A stretch of 12,733 bases of DNA, taken from Clostridia bacterium. Its GTDB lineage: Bacteria; Bacillota_A; Clostridia; Oscillospirales; UBA929. Made by a program: the position numbers and the translations under genes. Positions 1-6,787 of the stretch are shown in pieces. Position 1 is the first letter of the stretch; every line of letters begins with the position of its first letter. A model generated the notes under the pieces. The model was not told the origin of the DNA and ran no database searches. It saw only the letters and a list, made by a program, of their open reading frames with translations. Location of the stretch: contig BNZR01000041.1 of the NCBI GenBank assembly GCA_026001245.1, forward strand, positions 1-12,733, in the 5' to 3' direction.

Positions 1-248
1 TCGTAACCCCCTATGACGGGCGCATGACCGAGAACTGGACGTCATACAAAACCATGCTGTACATGCGCACACTGCCGCAGCAGTATCCGTTCGTAACGGT
101 GGCGGACTGGTACGCCACGATCGAGCCGCAATCATACGTAATCGGCGCGGACAAGATTCACATGGGCGGCAACAAGCAGGCAATCGGCATTTACACCGAT
201 ATGATTATAGCCGCGCTGGAGGAATCTGCTGGGAAACCCGCGAAATAA
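1..248 (+). CDS. C-terminal fragment of SGNH-type (OatA-like) acyltransferase/hydrolase
   Basis: This is the 3' end of a gene that begins before the window. The open frame runs from base 3 without a stop to TAA at 246-248, so the internal ATG at 24 is not a start. The tail carries a VADWY segment followed by DKIHMGGNKQAIGIY. That is the usual end of SGNH hydrolase domains: a block V Asp Trp near the last strand, then Asp-x-x-His, which supplies the catalytic Asp/His, then a Gly-rich turn and a helix containing a hydrophobic segment. In Firmicutes such tails are common at the end of membrane O-acetyltransferases of the OatA type, which modify peptidoglycan or surface polymers. The membrane acyltransferase half is outside the window, so a free SGNH esterase is equally possible. 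The next gene starts 121 bases downstream, with no convincing terminator between them. Confidence 0.65.
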   Translation, partial: VTPYDGRMTENWTSYKTMLYMRTLPQQYPFVTVADWYATIEPQSYVIGADKIHMGGNKQAIGIYTDMIIAALEESAGKPAK

Positions 249-369
249 AGGGTTTGCGGAGGGTCGGCGAAAAAAATAAAAAATAATTTTAAAAATCGTG
301 TAGGGATTTGCCCTAGATAAACGGAGTATATAGTAGCACACCAAAACAATAAAAACGGAGGTCTTTAAC

Positions 370-1146
370 ATGAAAAAGCAAATACTTAGTCTCGCGCTGG
401 TCACTGCAATCTTCATTGCAAGCATTCCGTTCTCGTTCGCGGAGGAAGCGGACACAGGCACTAACACAATGACGCTAACGGAAAAACAGGCATATGTGGA
501 AACGTTAGGCGTTACGCAGGAAACAGCGGAACAGCTTCCCGAAGTTATTCTCGACGATATGATTGCAGACGGACGGGAAGTTTTGAGCGCGGATGTAACC
601 ACCACAACGATAGCGGAAAATCCGCGTTTGCGCGGCACTACCAGCGACATTAAGATGGTCATCTATATTTATCGCGACGATCGTTCATCAAAAACTGAGG
701 ATTGGTTGGAAATAGACTCCTACGCGCTTTGGGAAAAAACAAATCCATTTTTCCAATTCAAAGACAAAATAGCGACTGCATGGAATTGCGGCTTTGTTCT
801 TAAAGAAGATTCGTGCAAGCGGACGCAGCCTGATCCGGCAACGGGAACTCGCACAGACGTAACCGCCGGAGTGGGTGTTGCGCACGAGGTTCAGCTTGGC
901 AATGGTCCTTACAATACTATTAGACAAAGGTGCATTGTTGAGAGAGCGACACAGAAGGAAACACAAGATTTCCAAGCGACTGTTTCTTATGCCCATAAGC
1001 GGCTTGCAATCGGGGGTATTACTGTTGCATTCAGCGTTAACAAGATCTCTGGGCCTACCGTTGGCTTTTCGGCGCCTATAACCGTGGCCTATGACACAGC
1101 AAGTCCTGCATACGCTAGCTTTTCAGTGAAAGGGGTATCAAAATGA
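370..1146 (+). CDS. Secreted protein of unknown function (258 aa)
   Basis: I do not recognise the family. The start at ATG 370 is supported by GGAGGT at 357-362, seven bases upstream. The first 24 residues form a clear signal peptide: Lys-Lys, a hydrophobic core, then FSFA before EE, the likely signal peptidase I site. Residues about 36-70 look helical and contain an LGVTQETAEQLPEVIL segment, resembling short amphipathic modules in other Firmicutes secreted proteins. The rest is polar and probably beta-rich, with three Cys (140, 149, 188) that could allow a disulphide. No lipobox, LPXTG anchor or catalytic signature is visible. The stop overlaps the start of the next gene as ATGA, so the two are translationally coupled. 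It heads a four-gene run of small envelope proteins, so a shared envelope-associated role is an inference. Confidence 0.8.
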   Translation: MKKQILSLALVTAIFIASIPFSFAEEADTGTNTMTLTEKQAYVETLGVTQETAEQLPEVILDDMIADGREVLSADVTTTTIAENPRLRGTTSDIKMVIYIYRDDRSSKTEDWLEIDSYALWEKTNPFFQFKDKIATAWNCGFVLKEDSCKRTQPDPATGTRTDVTAGVGVAHEVQLGNGPYNTIRQRCIVERATQKETQDFQATVSYAHKRLAIGGITVAFSVNKISGPTVGFSAPITVAYDTASPAYASFSVKGVSK

Positions 1147-1364
1147 AAAAATATCTGATTGCGGGGTTATGCGCCCTGATTATAAATGGAATTGGATTTT
1201 GGGGGTCGGCGTTGATGGGGATTTGGTTCTTCCCGTATGAAGCACACAACCCATACAAAAGCCCCTTAGGCTTCATTTTCGTGATCATACTCTACAAAAT
1301 CACGATTGATGTCTTCTTCAAGGTGTTAGAGCGGCACGAGAAAAGCGGAAAGGACAAAGATTAG
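1143..1364 (+). CDS. Small two-helix membrane protein (73 aa)
   Basis: The start ATG overlaps the stop of the preceding secreted-protein gene by four bases (ATGA), which indicates coupled translation. The protein has two hydrophobic helices, roughly residues 5-30 and 42-60. A short aromatic and proline-containing loop (WFFPYEAHNPYKSP) separates them, and the C-terminal tail is highly charged and rich in Lys, Asp and Glu. This size and layout fit a small integral membrane protein that might act as a partner or immunity-like factor for its secreted neighbour. That role rests only on gene order, as no family is recognised. Twenty-three bases separate it from the next gene, so it is most likely co-transcribed with both neighbours. 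Confidence 0.7.
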   Translation: MKKYLIAGLCALIINGIGFWGSALMGIWFFPYEAHNPYKSPLGFIFVIILYKITIDVFFKVLERHEKSGKDKD

Positions 1365-1387
1365 GACTTAAAGGAGGGGCAAACACA

Positions 1388-1921
1388 ATGAACAAAAAAC
1401 GAATTATCCTAATCGCGGCAATCATGGCGTTAGTCATAGCCGTGACACTGTGGGCAAACGGCTACAACATCATTCTGGCTGTAAACCACATCAAAACCCC
1501 TGTTGTACTTGACTACGAAAGCTATAGCGACCGTGCGTCAGACGGTACGGGTTCGATGGTTATTCTCCATGATTTTAACTCCGATACGCTGTTTCGGTTT
1601 GTAAAAAACGAGTGGGGGTTTTGGTCGAAGCAAGCAGCGTGTGAAAACGAAATAAGCTATTCCAAGTTCTCTTCAACCTCTCCCGGTGACCAAGCACCAA
1701 GGAAATTTGATGAGGGGTGGAGCGCGTACATGGGAGAAGAAATGCACCGGTATTTCTACGGGAACGACGCTACCAAGGAGTTTGACATGACGGTAGAGGA
1801 CTTCCCGCCCGGCTACGCAGTTGAGTTTTGGCAACTCGGCTCGGAGTATTTTATCCATACTGTCACGTTTAACAAAGACAACAGCCTGCGGTTCGAGGAC
1901 TTGAAAGACCACTTGATGTAG
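1388..1921 (+). CDS. Membrane-anchored protein of unknown function, tandem paralogue 1 (177 aa)
   Basis: ATG 1388 is preceded by AAGGAGGGG at 1371-1379. Residues about 5-24 form a single N-terminal hydrophobic helix after MNKKR, most likely an uncleaved anchor that leaves about 150 residues outside the cell. The extracellular part is related to the product of the next gene. Both share an N-terminal anchor, a central F-x-KN-x-x-G-x-WS motif (FVKNEWGFWS here) and a C-terminal block D-FPPGYA-(V/I)-E-(F/Y) followed by an IHTVTFNKD-type strand. No catalytic residues are evident. The AT-richer composition compared with asnB or thiI may point to a different history. Family unknown, with probable envelope or secreted-side function. 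Confidence 0.75.
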   Translation: MNKKRIILIAAIMALVIAVTLWANGYNIILAVNHIKTPVVLDYESYSDRASDGTGSMVILHDFNSDTLFRFVKNEWGFWSKQAACENEISYSKFSSTSPGDQAPRKFDEGWSAYMGEEMHRYFYGNDATKEFDMTVEDFPPGYAVEFWQLGSEYFIHTVTFNKDNSLRFEDLKDHLM

Positions 1922-1945
1922 CGGATTAGAGGGAGGCGCATAACC

Positions 1946-2482
1946 ATGAAACCCAAACACATAATTCTAACGGCGGTTGTCGTGCTAGTCCTTGCGGCGT
2001 TGTTTGCCTACGCACACAACCGCACCATCGTGATGAGCGCGCACGGCTTCACAGCCCCCAGCGTTATCGGCACAATAACCTACAGCAACATCGGGGGTCT
2101 TCCCAAAGATTTAATCGAGGTCGTAAATCAGAACGGCACGACAAAGCTCGGCGCGTTCCGCAAAAATTGGCTGGGGATTTGGAGCTTGCATATGCAGGGC
2201 GACAAAATGCTTATGACAATGAGTGACGGCATGAAAACCCCCGGAGAAGTCGACAGCCCATCTGAGTACATCTCATACGTCGGGGCTGAAACTAATGCGT
2301 ATTATATCATCGACGACCCCACGATTAACTTCGACAGCCTGACGCTGGACGATTTCCCGCCCGGCTACGCGATTGAGTACAGCAAGTACCGCGACGGCTA
2401 TATATTCCACATCACCACATACAAAGAAAGCGATATTATTCAGTACGACGATTTACTCGCACTGGCGCAAAAAAACACATAG
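1946..2482 (+). CDS. Membrane-anchored protein of unknown function, tandem paralogue 2 (178 aa)
   Basis: GGGAGG at 1931-1936 supports ATG 1946, 24 bases after the previous stop. The product has the same plan as its upstream neighbour: a short basic N-terminus, one hydrophobic helix (about residues 5-23), then a soluble outer domain. Matching landmarks are FRKNWLGIWS in the centre and LDDFPPGYAIEY near the C-terminus, followed by IFHITTYKESD. The pair therefore arose by duplication, but the middle third has diverged strongly, so they may bind different partners. This is the last gene of the 370-2482 run. A 12-bp dyad follows 17 bases after the stop, but it lacks a T-tract. Confidence 0.75.
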   Translation: MKPKHIILTAVVVLVLAALFAYAHNRTIVMSAHGFTAPSVIGTITYSNIGGLPKDLIEVVNQNGTTKLGAFRKNWLGIWSLHMQGDKMLMTMSDGMKTPGEVDSPSEYISYVGAETNAYYIIDDPTINFDSLTLDDFPPGYAIEYSKYRDGYIFHITTYKESDIIQYDDLLALAQKNT

Positions 2483-2499
2483 CAGATCAACCATCATCG

Positions 2500-2534
2500 A
2501 GTTGAACTATGGCAACTCGTGTCATAGTTCAACT
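2500..2534. promoter_or_regulatory. Perfect 12-bp inverted repeat upstream of the sigma-factor promoter
   Basis: AGTTGAACTATG at 2500-2511 is repeated in perfect reverse complement at 2523-2534, with an 11-base spacer. No T-run follows, so it is a poor intrinsic terminator for the upstream operon. The dyad ends seven bases before the -35 box at 2542, where an activator or repressor dimer could sit. The arms are centred about 23 bases apart, roughly two helical turns on one face of DNA. An operator is the preferred reading. A weak terminator or mRNA-stabilising stem is the alternative. Confidence 0.5.
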
Positions 2535-2541
2535 GTTATCC

Positions 2542-2570
2542 TTGACATCATGGCATAAGTTTGGTATAAT
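2542..2570 (+). promoter_or_regulatory. Sigma-A promoter of the ECF sigma operon
   Basis: TTGACA at 2542-2547 and TATAAT at 2565-2570 are separated by exactly 17 bases, and TG at 2562-2563 makes an extended -10. Both hexamers are perfect consensus. The start site is expected near 2577, giving a leader of about 26 bases that carries the GGAGGT ribosome binding site. The operon is thus likely read by the housekeeping holoenzyme, with control coming from the adjacent dyad or from the anti-sigma protein. No second, ECF-type promoter was recognised. Confidence 0.85.
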
Positions 2571-2602
2571 CAAACAATCTTATTGCATGGAGGTCGGGGG
2601 AA

Positions 2603-3151
2603 ATGCTTCAATTCTACCTATCCGCGCTTGACACGGAAGCCGAGCGCAGGACGCTGGCCGATATATACGAGCAATACTACAACCGTTACATGTGCGTGGC
2701 CATGAAGCGGTTACACAATCACGCCCTGGCCGAGGACGCCGTACATATGACTTTTTTGGATATAATCGAGCAGAAAGAAAAAATTTTTGCTTTTGGCCGT
2801 AGTGATTTCCTTAGGTACACGGATTCTATAGTGAGGAACGAATCGATGAACATACTGCAAAAGGAGCGGAAATATACTGAAATGGATGAGTTCGAGCAGC
2901 TTTCCGATGAACGCGCTCGCGTAGAGGAGCTTGTGGCAAGCAAAATCGACATCGACAAATTGATGGCGCTTATGGATACGCTTAGCGATGAGGAGCAACA
3001 GATATTGAGAAACAAGTATATTTTCAACAAAAGCTATCAAGAGATAGCGCGTGAGATGGGGCTGACGGTTAAAAACGCCGAGGTTAAGCTCTATCGTATA
3101 CGCCAAAAGGCAAAGCAACGATTGATGGAGGAGGGTGTAACCATTGGATAG
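2603..3151 (+). CDS. RNA polymerase sigma factor, ECF-like sigma-70 family (182 aa)
   Basis: The protein is a short sigma-70 family factor that would direct RNA polymerase to a dedicated promoter set. A region-2-like segment covers about residues 20-88 (YEQYYNRYMCVAMKRL, then AEDAVHMTFLDII, the helix that usually contacts core polymerase). A region-4-like helix-turn-helix covers about 118-175, with LSDEEQQILRNKYIF then SYQEIAREMGLTVKNAEVKL, the -35-reading helix. The size and the lack of regions 1 and 3 fit the ECF/group 4 class. GGAGGT at 2589-2594 supports ATG 2603. The stop overlaps the start of the DUF4367 gene, the standard layout of a sigma/anti-sigma pair. The target genes are unknown. 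The envelope operon just upstream is a possible target, but I see no ECF promoter signature to prove it. Confidence 0.9.
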   Translation: MLQFYLSALDTEAERRTLADIYEQYYNRYMCVAMKRLHNHALAEDAVHMTFLDIIEQKEKIFAFGRSDFLRYTDSIVRNESMNILQKERKYTEMDEFEQLSDERARVEELVASKIDIDKLMALMDTLSDEEQQILRNKYIFNKSYQEIAREMGLTVKNAEVKLYRIRQKAKQRLMEEGVTIG

Positions 3152-3824
3152 CAAGTACTTTGAGGAGCTTATGCTTGACAATGCACTGCGCGAGGCGTTT
3201 ATAGCGTGGGAAGGCCGGCAAAGCGATGAGCTTACGGAGGAAGACCGGTATACGCCGTCGGAACGGCAAGCGAGACGCATGAAGCGGCTTCTGCGCGGCG
3301 ACGCCCGCCGGGAGATAATGCGGCGGTCTTTTGCGGTTGCCCGAAAGCTTGCCGCCGGCGTGGTCGTGGCCGCCGCGGTTCTGTTCTCGTTGGTCATGGT
3401 AACCACGCAGGGACGCGCCGCAGTCATTGACGTATTGATGACATGGCACGGGAAGTTTATTTCCATCCTGTCGCCGGCGGAAGCCGCCCCCACGTCCGCC
3501 CCGTCGGCGTGGAACGTGGAGTACGTGCCGCAGGGCTTTACCTTGACAGACGACGTGTTGGTTGGCGACCAGCGCGAGATATTCTACGAGGCGGACGAGC
3601 AATATTTTTCGATAACAATAGCGCCGCCGGGAAGCAGAGTTGACATAGGCGTCGAAAGTGTTCCGCCTAAAGAGCTGGAGCGCAATGGCGTGACATATTA
3701 CAGCTTTGCGCTTGACGACAAGGAAAACGCCCTGTATTGGGACACAGAAAATACAGAATTCGCGCTGTCCGGCAACCTGCCGGCCGAGGATCTGCTGCGG
3801 GTTGCAGAAAAAATAAAAAAATAA
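3144..3824 (+). CDS. Membrane-anchored DUF4367-type protein, probable anti-sigma factor (226 aa)
   Basis: The start is TTG 3144, placed by GGAGGAGGG at 3127-3135 and an eight-base overlap with the sigma stop (3149-3151). The cytoplasmic N-terminus (about 1-68) is charged and helical, where an anti-sigma segment would bind the sigma factor. One membrane helix follows at about 69-88. The outer C-terminal part (about 120-226) matches the DUF4367 pattern: Trp then YVPQGF near its start, alternating strands, and an ending NTEFALSGNLPAEDLLRVAEKIKK-like strand plus helix. The exact pattern is judged by eye. No zinc-binding HxxxCxxC anti-sigma motif is present, so the sigma-binding mode differs from the ZAS class. 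An envelope sensor that holds its sigma factor inactive is the inferred role. It is followed 26 bases later by a polytopic membrane protein. Confidence 0.75.
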   Translation: MDSKYFEELMLDNALREAFIAWEGRQSDELTEEDRYTPSERQARRMKRLLRGDARREIMRRSFAVARKLAAGVVVAAAVLFSLVMVTTQGRAAVIDVLMTWHGKFISILSPAEAAPTSAPSAWNVEYVPQGFTLTDDVLVGDQREIFYEADEQYFSITIAPPGSRVDIGVESVPPKELERNGVTYYSFALDDKENALYWDTENTEFALSGNLPAEDLLRVAEKIKK

Positions 3825-3850
3825 TTTCGATATGTAGGGAGACGATTGTC

Positions 3851-4564
3851 ATGACACTCAATCCATTCAAGCCAATGAACCTCAAAAGCCGAACATTGTT
3901 CCTGTCCCTGCAACTGGCGGTGTTCGTAGCGGCTTATATCCTGTCCGTAACCACGCTCAAGGACATCTACGTCCCGAACTGGACGGCGCGCAATCTGTAC
4001 CTGTTCGTCTGGGCGTTTGTGGTATTCCTGACGCTGTTCCGGAAGCCGATAATAGCGGCGGCTATCACGCTTGGCAACGTGTTTGGGATAGTAGTAGGAC
4101 AGGGGCTGGACGGCGTTACGCAACAGGGCGCACCGGACTATGAATCCTACGGCTGGCTCATATGGCTTTGCACCATACTGGCGTTTCTGACAGTGGGCAT
4201 AGTCTTGAGCGGGCGCAACGTCAGCAAAGCCTTTCTGAATCTCAACCCGTTCAAACCAATGAATATAGAGAGCCGAATGATGTTTATGCTGGCGCAGTTA
4301 GGGGTATTTTTCGCAACATATAGCCTGTATTTTATGCTAGAAACCTTAGGCTTGGGGAAAACTTTTATGTACATCACTCCCATCGCGTTTATACTTACAC
4401 TTATCAAATTGCCGACAATATCGGCCGCCCTGACGATTGGCAACATATTCGGGCTGTTCATCGGGACTATGCTGGGCGAGTTTATGTGGATAGCATGGAT
4501 TGTAATAGAGTTGCTGTTCTTGGCGGCGGGGATATTGGTTAGCAGGCGATGGGGCCAAAGATAA
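3851..4564 (+). CDS. Integral membrane protein made of two tandem repeat units (237 aa)
   Basis: ATG 3851 is chosen over an in-frame upstream ATG (3737) that lies inside the DUF4367 gene. GGGAG at 3837-3841 precedes it, and the repeat unit begins right after it. Residues 3-122 and 131-233 are two copies of one unit. Each opens with LNPFKPMN followed by an SR pair. Each then has a helix with QL-x-VF-x-A, a helix ending in an FxxPxI or LPTI stretch, a helix AA-(I/L)-T-(L/I)-GN-(V/I)-FG, and a final hydrophobic helix. That gives about four membrane helices per unit and eight in all. The conserved GN-x-FG helix is the best candidate for a functional core. No transporter family is recognised. Third gene of the sigma operon and closed by a strong terminator, it may be an effector or accessory sensor of that system. 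Confidence 0.8.
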   Translation: MTLNPFKPMNLKSRTLFLSLQLAVFVAAYILSVTTLKDIYVPNWTARNLYLFVWAFVVFLTLFRKPIIAAAITLGNVFGIVVGQGLDGVTQQGAPDYESYGWLIWLCTILAFLTVGIVLSGRNVSKAFLNLNPFKPMNIESRMMFMLAQLGVFFATYSLYFMLETLGLGKTFMYITPIAFILTLIKLPTISAALTIGNIFGLFIGTMLGEFMWIAWIVIELLFLAAGILVSRRWGQR

Positions 4565-4572
4565 ACAACGCA

Positions 4573-4605
4573 AAAAAGAACCCGCTCATCGAGCGGGTTC
4601 TTTTT
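4573..4605. terminator. Strong bidirectional intrinsic terminator
   Basis: A perfect 15-bp stem (4573-4587 with 4591-4605) encloses a three-base loop. The GC-rich core CCCGCTC/GAGCGGG is flanked by A-runs on the left and T-runs on the right, so both strands read a stem followed by U residues. It ends the sigma operon on the plus strand and the chemotaxis receptor gene on the minus strand, whose stop lies 11 bases away. Confidence 0.95.
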
Positions 4606-4615
4606 ACGCTATCCA

Positions 4616-6619
4616 TTAATACTTGCCGAAATCTCCGTTATCGTAGCTCTCACTTTTTGCGGGCATTGCCGGGGCCTTGCGGCTTTTCGCGCCGATGGCT
4701 CGATGGCTTGTTCCGTCGTCGCCTTTTAGCTTGAACTGCGCCACCAAATCCTCCAGCGTGCTGGCCTGACCGCTTAGCTCCTCGGCTGTGGCCGCGCTTT
4801 CCTCCGACGTTGCGGAGTTTTGCTGTACCACCTGCGCCACCTGGTCTATGCCGTTGTTTATCTGACTGATTGCAAGGCTCTGTTGTTCGGAGCTAACCGC
4901 TATGTCGCTTACAATTTTGCTGGATTCGTTTATACCCGCCACAATCTCGGACAGGCTGGCGGCGGTTTCGCCCGCGATTCTCGCGCCCAGCTCGGCCTTT
5001 TCCATGCTGTTGGCGATAAGCGACCCCGTGTCGCTCGCGGCGGAGGCGGATTTCGCGGCCAAGCTGCGCACCTCTTCGGCCACTACCGCAAAGCCCTTGC
5101 CGTGCTGTCCGGCGCGGGCGGCCTCGACAGCGGCGTTAAGTGCCAAGATATTGGTCTGGAACGCGATGTTGTCAATCACGTTGATTACCTTTTGTATGCT
5201 GTGGCTGGCGTCGTTTATCTCTTTCACGGCCTGAATCATCTCGTCCATCTGATGGCTGCCCTTTTCGGCGTTTAGACGCACGGCCTCGGACAGGTTGGCG
5301 GCGCGATTGGCCTCGGCGGCGTTGTCCTTGGTCTTCAGCGCGATTTCGCTTATAGAGCTGGACAGCTGTTCCACGGCGGCGGCCTGTTCGGTACTGCCCT
5401 GCGCCAAGCCCTGCGCCCCGTCCGCTATTTGCCGCGACCCGTCGTTTACGGCGTGTGTTGCGCGGGTTATATCCGCGAAAACCTCGTTGTTCTTGGCCAG
5501 CAGATGCGCAAGCGCCTTGCCCGCCACGTCCTTGTCGGAACGCGGGCTGTAGTCGCCGGAATAGTCGCCGGAGGCGATACTTTCCACCGCCGTGGCCTGT
5601 CCGTGCGTGGCTACGATTATACTCTTTAACGATGCGGCAAGCTGGTCAAACTCGCCCTTAAAGTTTTCGGCCAATTTAACGTCAACACTGCCCTGCTCCA
5701 CCTCGTTCATCGCGTCAATAAGCGCGTGAATCGGCTTGACCACGGTGCCGCGGATTCTAAGGTGTAACACCACGATAACGGCGACCAGCGTGATCGCGAA
5801 GATAGCCACCATGGCGATAATCGCCTCATAAACGGGGGCCATAACTGCGCTGGCGTTGACCGTGGAGATTACGCGCCAGCCCGTCCTTGAAATGTCCGCG
5901 TCAACCACAAAGGTCTTGTCCGTGTCCTTGATATCCGACAGCTTTTTGTAATTGCCGTCCTTGTCGGGGGCATACCTGTCGTCGGGGTGAATCAGGATAT
6001 TGTCATTGCCGTCCACAAGGAACTCGTGGCTGTCAGGGTTGGTGTTGGCGGAGACCACAAATTCGTGCAGAGTTTTAAGGGTTAGATCCAACGCCGAAAC
6101 GCCGAAGTTTCCGTTTTGGCCGACGGTTCGCGCAAAGCTAAGGCACAGTTCGCCGGTGTTCGAGTCAACATAAGGGTCGGTGATTATAACGGTTCCCCCG
6201 GCGGCCACGGCGGCTTTGTACCATCCGCGCTCGGTGGCGTTCCACGTGGCGTCAGGCGTCCAGCCCGAGGCGGCGGTGATACCCCCGTCCGCCCAGCCAA
6301 CGTAAATCTCAAGACATTCGCCGTTGGCCTCTTTTGAGTCTAGCTGGATTTTAAGCACGTCGCGAAGCACGTCGCGGGTGAGCAGGCCGGACGCGCCCTC
6401 AACCGAGGCGGCGTTTATCGCGGCGCGAGCCATATACTTGTCCAGCCAGCCGTTTATCTCGGTCGCCAGCGTGTCCGCCGATTCCTCAAGAATCTGTAAC
6501 GACTGCTCTTTAGCAAGCCTGTAGGTCAGCACGGACGACACGGCCGTCAGTATGCCTAAGCCCAAAGTGGTTACGATAAGTACGGTGATTATTAGGGTTC
6601 TGCTGATTCCTTGCTTCAT
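4616..6619 (-). CDS. Methyl-accepting chemotaxis protein with dCache sensor (667 aa)
   Basis: This is a transmembrane chemoreceptor that relays ligand binding to the CheA/CheW array. In order it shows membrane helix 1 (about 8-31) and an outer dCache_1-like domain (about 35-260), in which ERGWY (Arg131, Trp133, Tyr134) and DPYVD (148-152) resemble parts of the amino-acid-binding pattern of such sensors. Membrane helix 2 (about 264-287) and a HAMP segment (about 288-340) follow, then a long signalling coiled coil with the highly conserved hairpin tip at about 482-521 ([35 protein letters not shown]). Gln/Glu-rich helices on both sides offer methylation sites. The C-terminus has no CheR-tethering pentapeptide. 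GAGAAGG lies upstream of ATG 6619. It is transcribed alone from its own promoter. The organism is therefore probably motile and chemotactic. The ligand is an inference only. Confidence 0.95.
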   Translation of the reverse strand: MKQGISRTLIITVLIVTTLGLGILTAVSSVLTYRLAKEQSLQILEESADTLATEINGWLDKYMARAAINAASVEGASGLLTRDVLRDVLKIQLDSKEANGECLEIYVGWADGGITAASGWTPDATWNATERGWYKAAVAAGGTVIITDPYVDSNTGELCLSFARTVGQNGNFGVSALDLTLKTLHEFVVSANTNPDSHEFLVDGNDNILIHPDDRYAPDKDGNYKKLSDIKDTDKTFVVDADISRTGWRVISTVNASAVMAPVYEAIIAMVAIFAITLVAVIVVLHLRIRGTVVKPIHALIDAMNEVEQGSVDVKLAENFKGEFDQLAASLKSIIVATHGQATAVESIASGDYSGDYSPRSDKDVAGKALAHLLAKNNEVFADITRATHAVNDGSRQIADGAQGLAQGSTEQAAAVEQLSSSISEIALKTKDNAAEANRAANLSEAVRLNAEKGSHQMDEMIQAVKEINDASHSIQKVINVIDNIAFQTNILALNAAVEAARAGQHGKGFAVVAEEVRSLAAKSASAASDTGSLIANSMEKAELGARIAGETAASLSEIVAGINESSKIVSDIAVSSEQQSLAISQINNGIDQVAQVVQQNSATSEESAATAEELSGQASTLEDLVAQFKLKGDDGTSHRAIGAKSRKAPAMPAKSESYDNGDFGKY

Positions 6620-6663
6620 AGGAAAAACCTTCTCTCAATATAAACTGCCATAACATATATATA

Positions 6664-6692
6664 ATTATAATACCAAAATTGGCGAAAGTCAA
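6664..6692 (-). promoter_or_regulatory. Sigma-A promoter of the chemoreceptor gene
   Basis: On the minus strand TTGACT (6687-6692) and TATAAT (6664-6669) are 17 bases apart, giving a start near 6657 and a leader of about 38 bases. It is a housekeeping-type promoter rather than the SigD/sigma-28 type often used for motility genes. The same A/T-rich block contains TATAAT on the plus strand at 6660-6665 and 6666-6671. It could also serve asnB, but no matching -35 is seen on that strand. Confidence 0.8.
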
Positions 6693-6706
6693 GACGAAAA
6701 AGTCAC

Positions 6707-6738
6707 CAAAAATGTCGGGGTTCTGCGGCCGATTTTTG
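6707..6738 (+). promoter_or_regulatory. Possible hairpin in the asnB leader
   Basis: CAAAAAT (6707-6713) pairs with ATTTTTG (6732-6738), and CGG (6716-6718) with CCG (6729-6731), leaving a two-base bulge and a ten-base loop. The right arm ends in a T-run, so this could be a weak attenuator or a stabilising element if asnB transcription starts upstream of it. No T-box motif or leader-peptide pattern is visible. It may be chance. Confidence 0.25.
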
Positions 6739-6787
6739 TGGAATATGCTACATTTGAGCCAATTCAAGCCAAAAGGAGGTTATTATT

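Noticed and set aside
307..334. Promoter before the secreted-protein gene (TTTGCC ... TATAGT)
   Set aside because: The -35 match is weak with 16-base spacing, so it is not strong enough to list. The region 249-369 is A/T-rich with only a 5-bp TAGGG/CCCTA stem.
2500..2534. Dyad as the terminator of the upstream operon
   Set aside because: There is no T-run after the stem and the loop is long, so it is kept as a possible operator instead.
2711..3602. Long minus-strand frames opposite the sigma and DUF4367 genes
   Set aside because: They are shadows of clearly coding plus-strand genes and have low-complexity composition and no ribosome site.
3737..3850. Longer N-terminus for the repeat membrane protein
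   Set aside because: It lies in the DUF4367 gene, reads as basic non-membrane sequence, and the repeat unit starts right after ATG 3851.
4820..5552. Plus-strand frames opposite the chemoreceptor
   Set aside because: The minus strand carries an intact, highly conserved receptor signalling domain.
6693..6787. T-box riboswitch ahead of asnB
   Set aside because: The leader is too short, and no T-box core sequence or specifier stem is visible.
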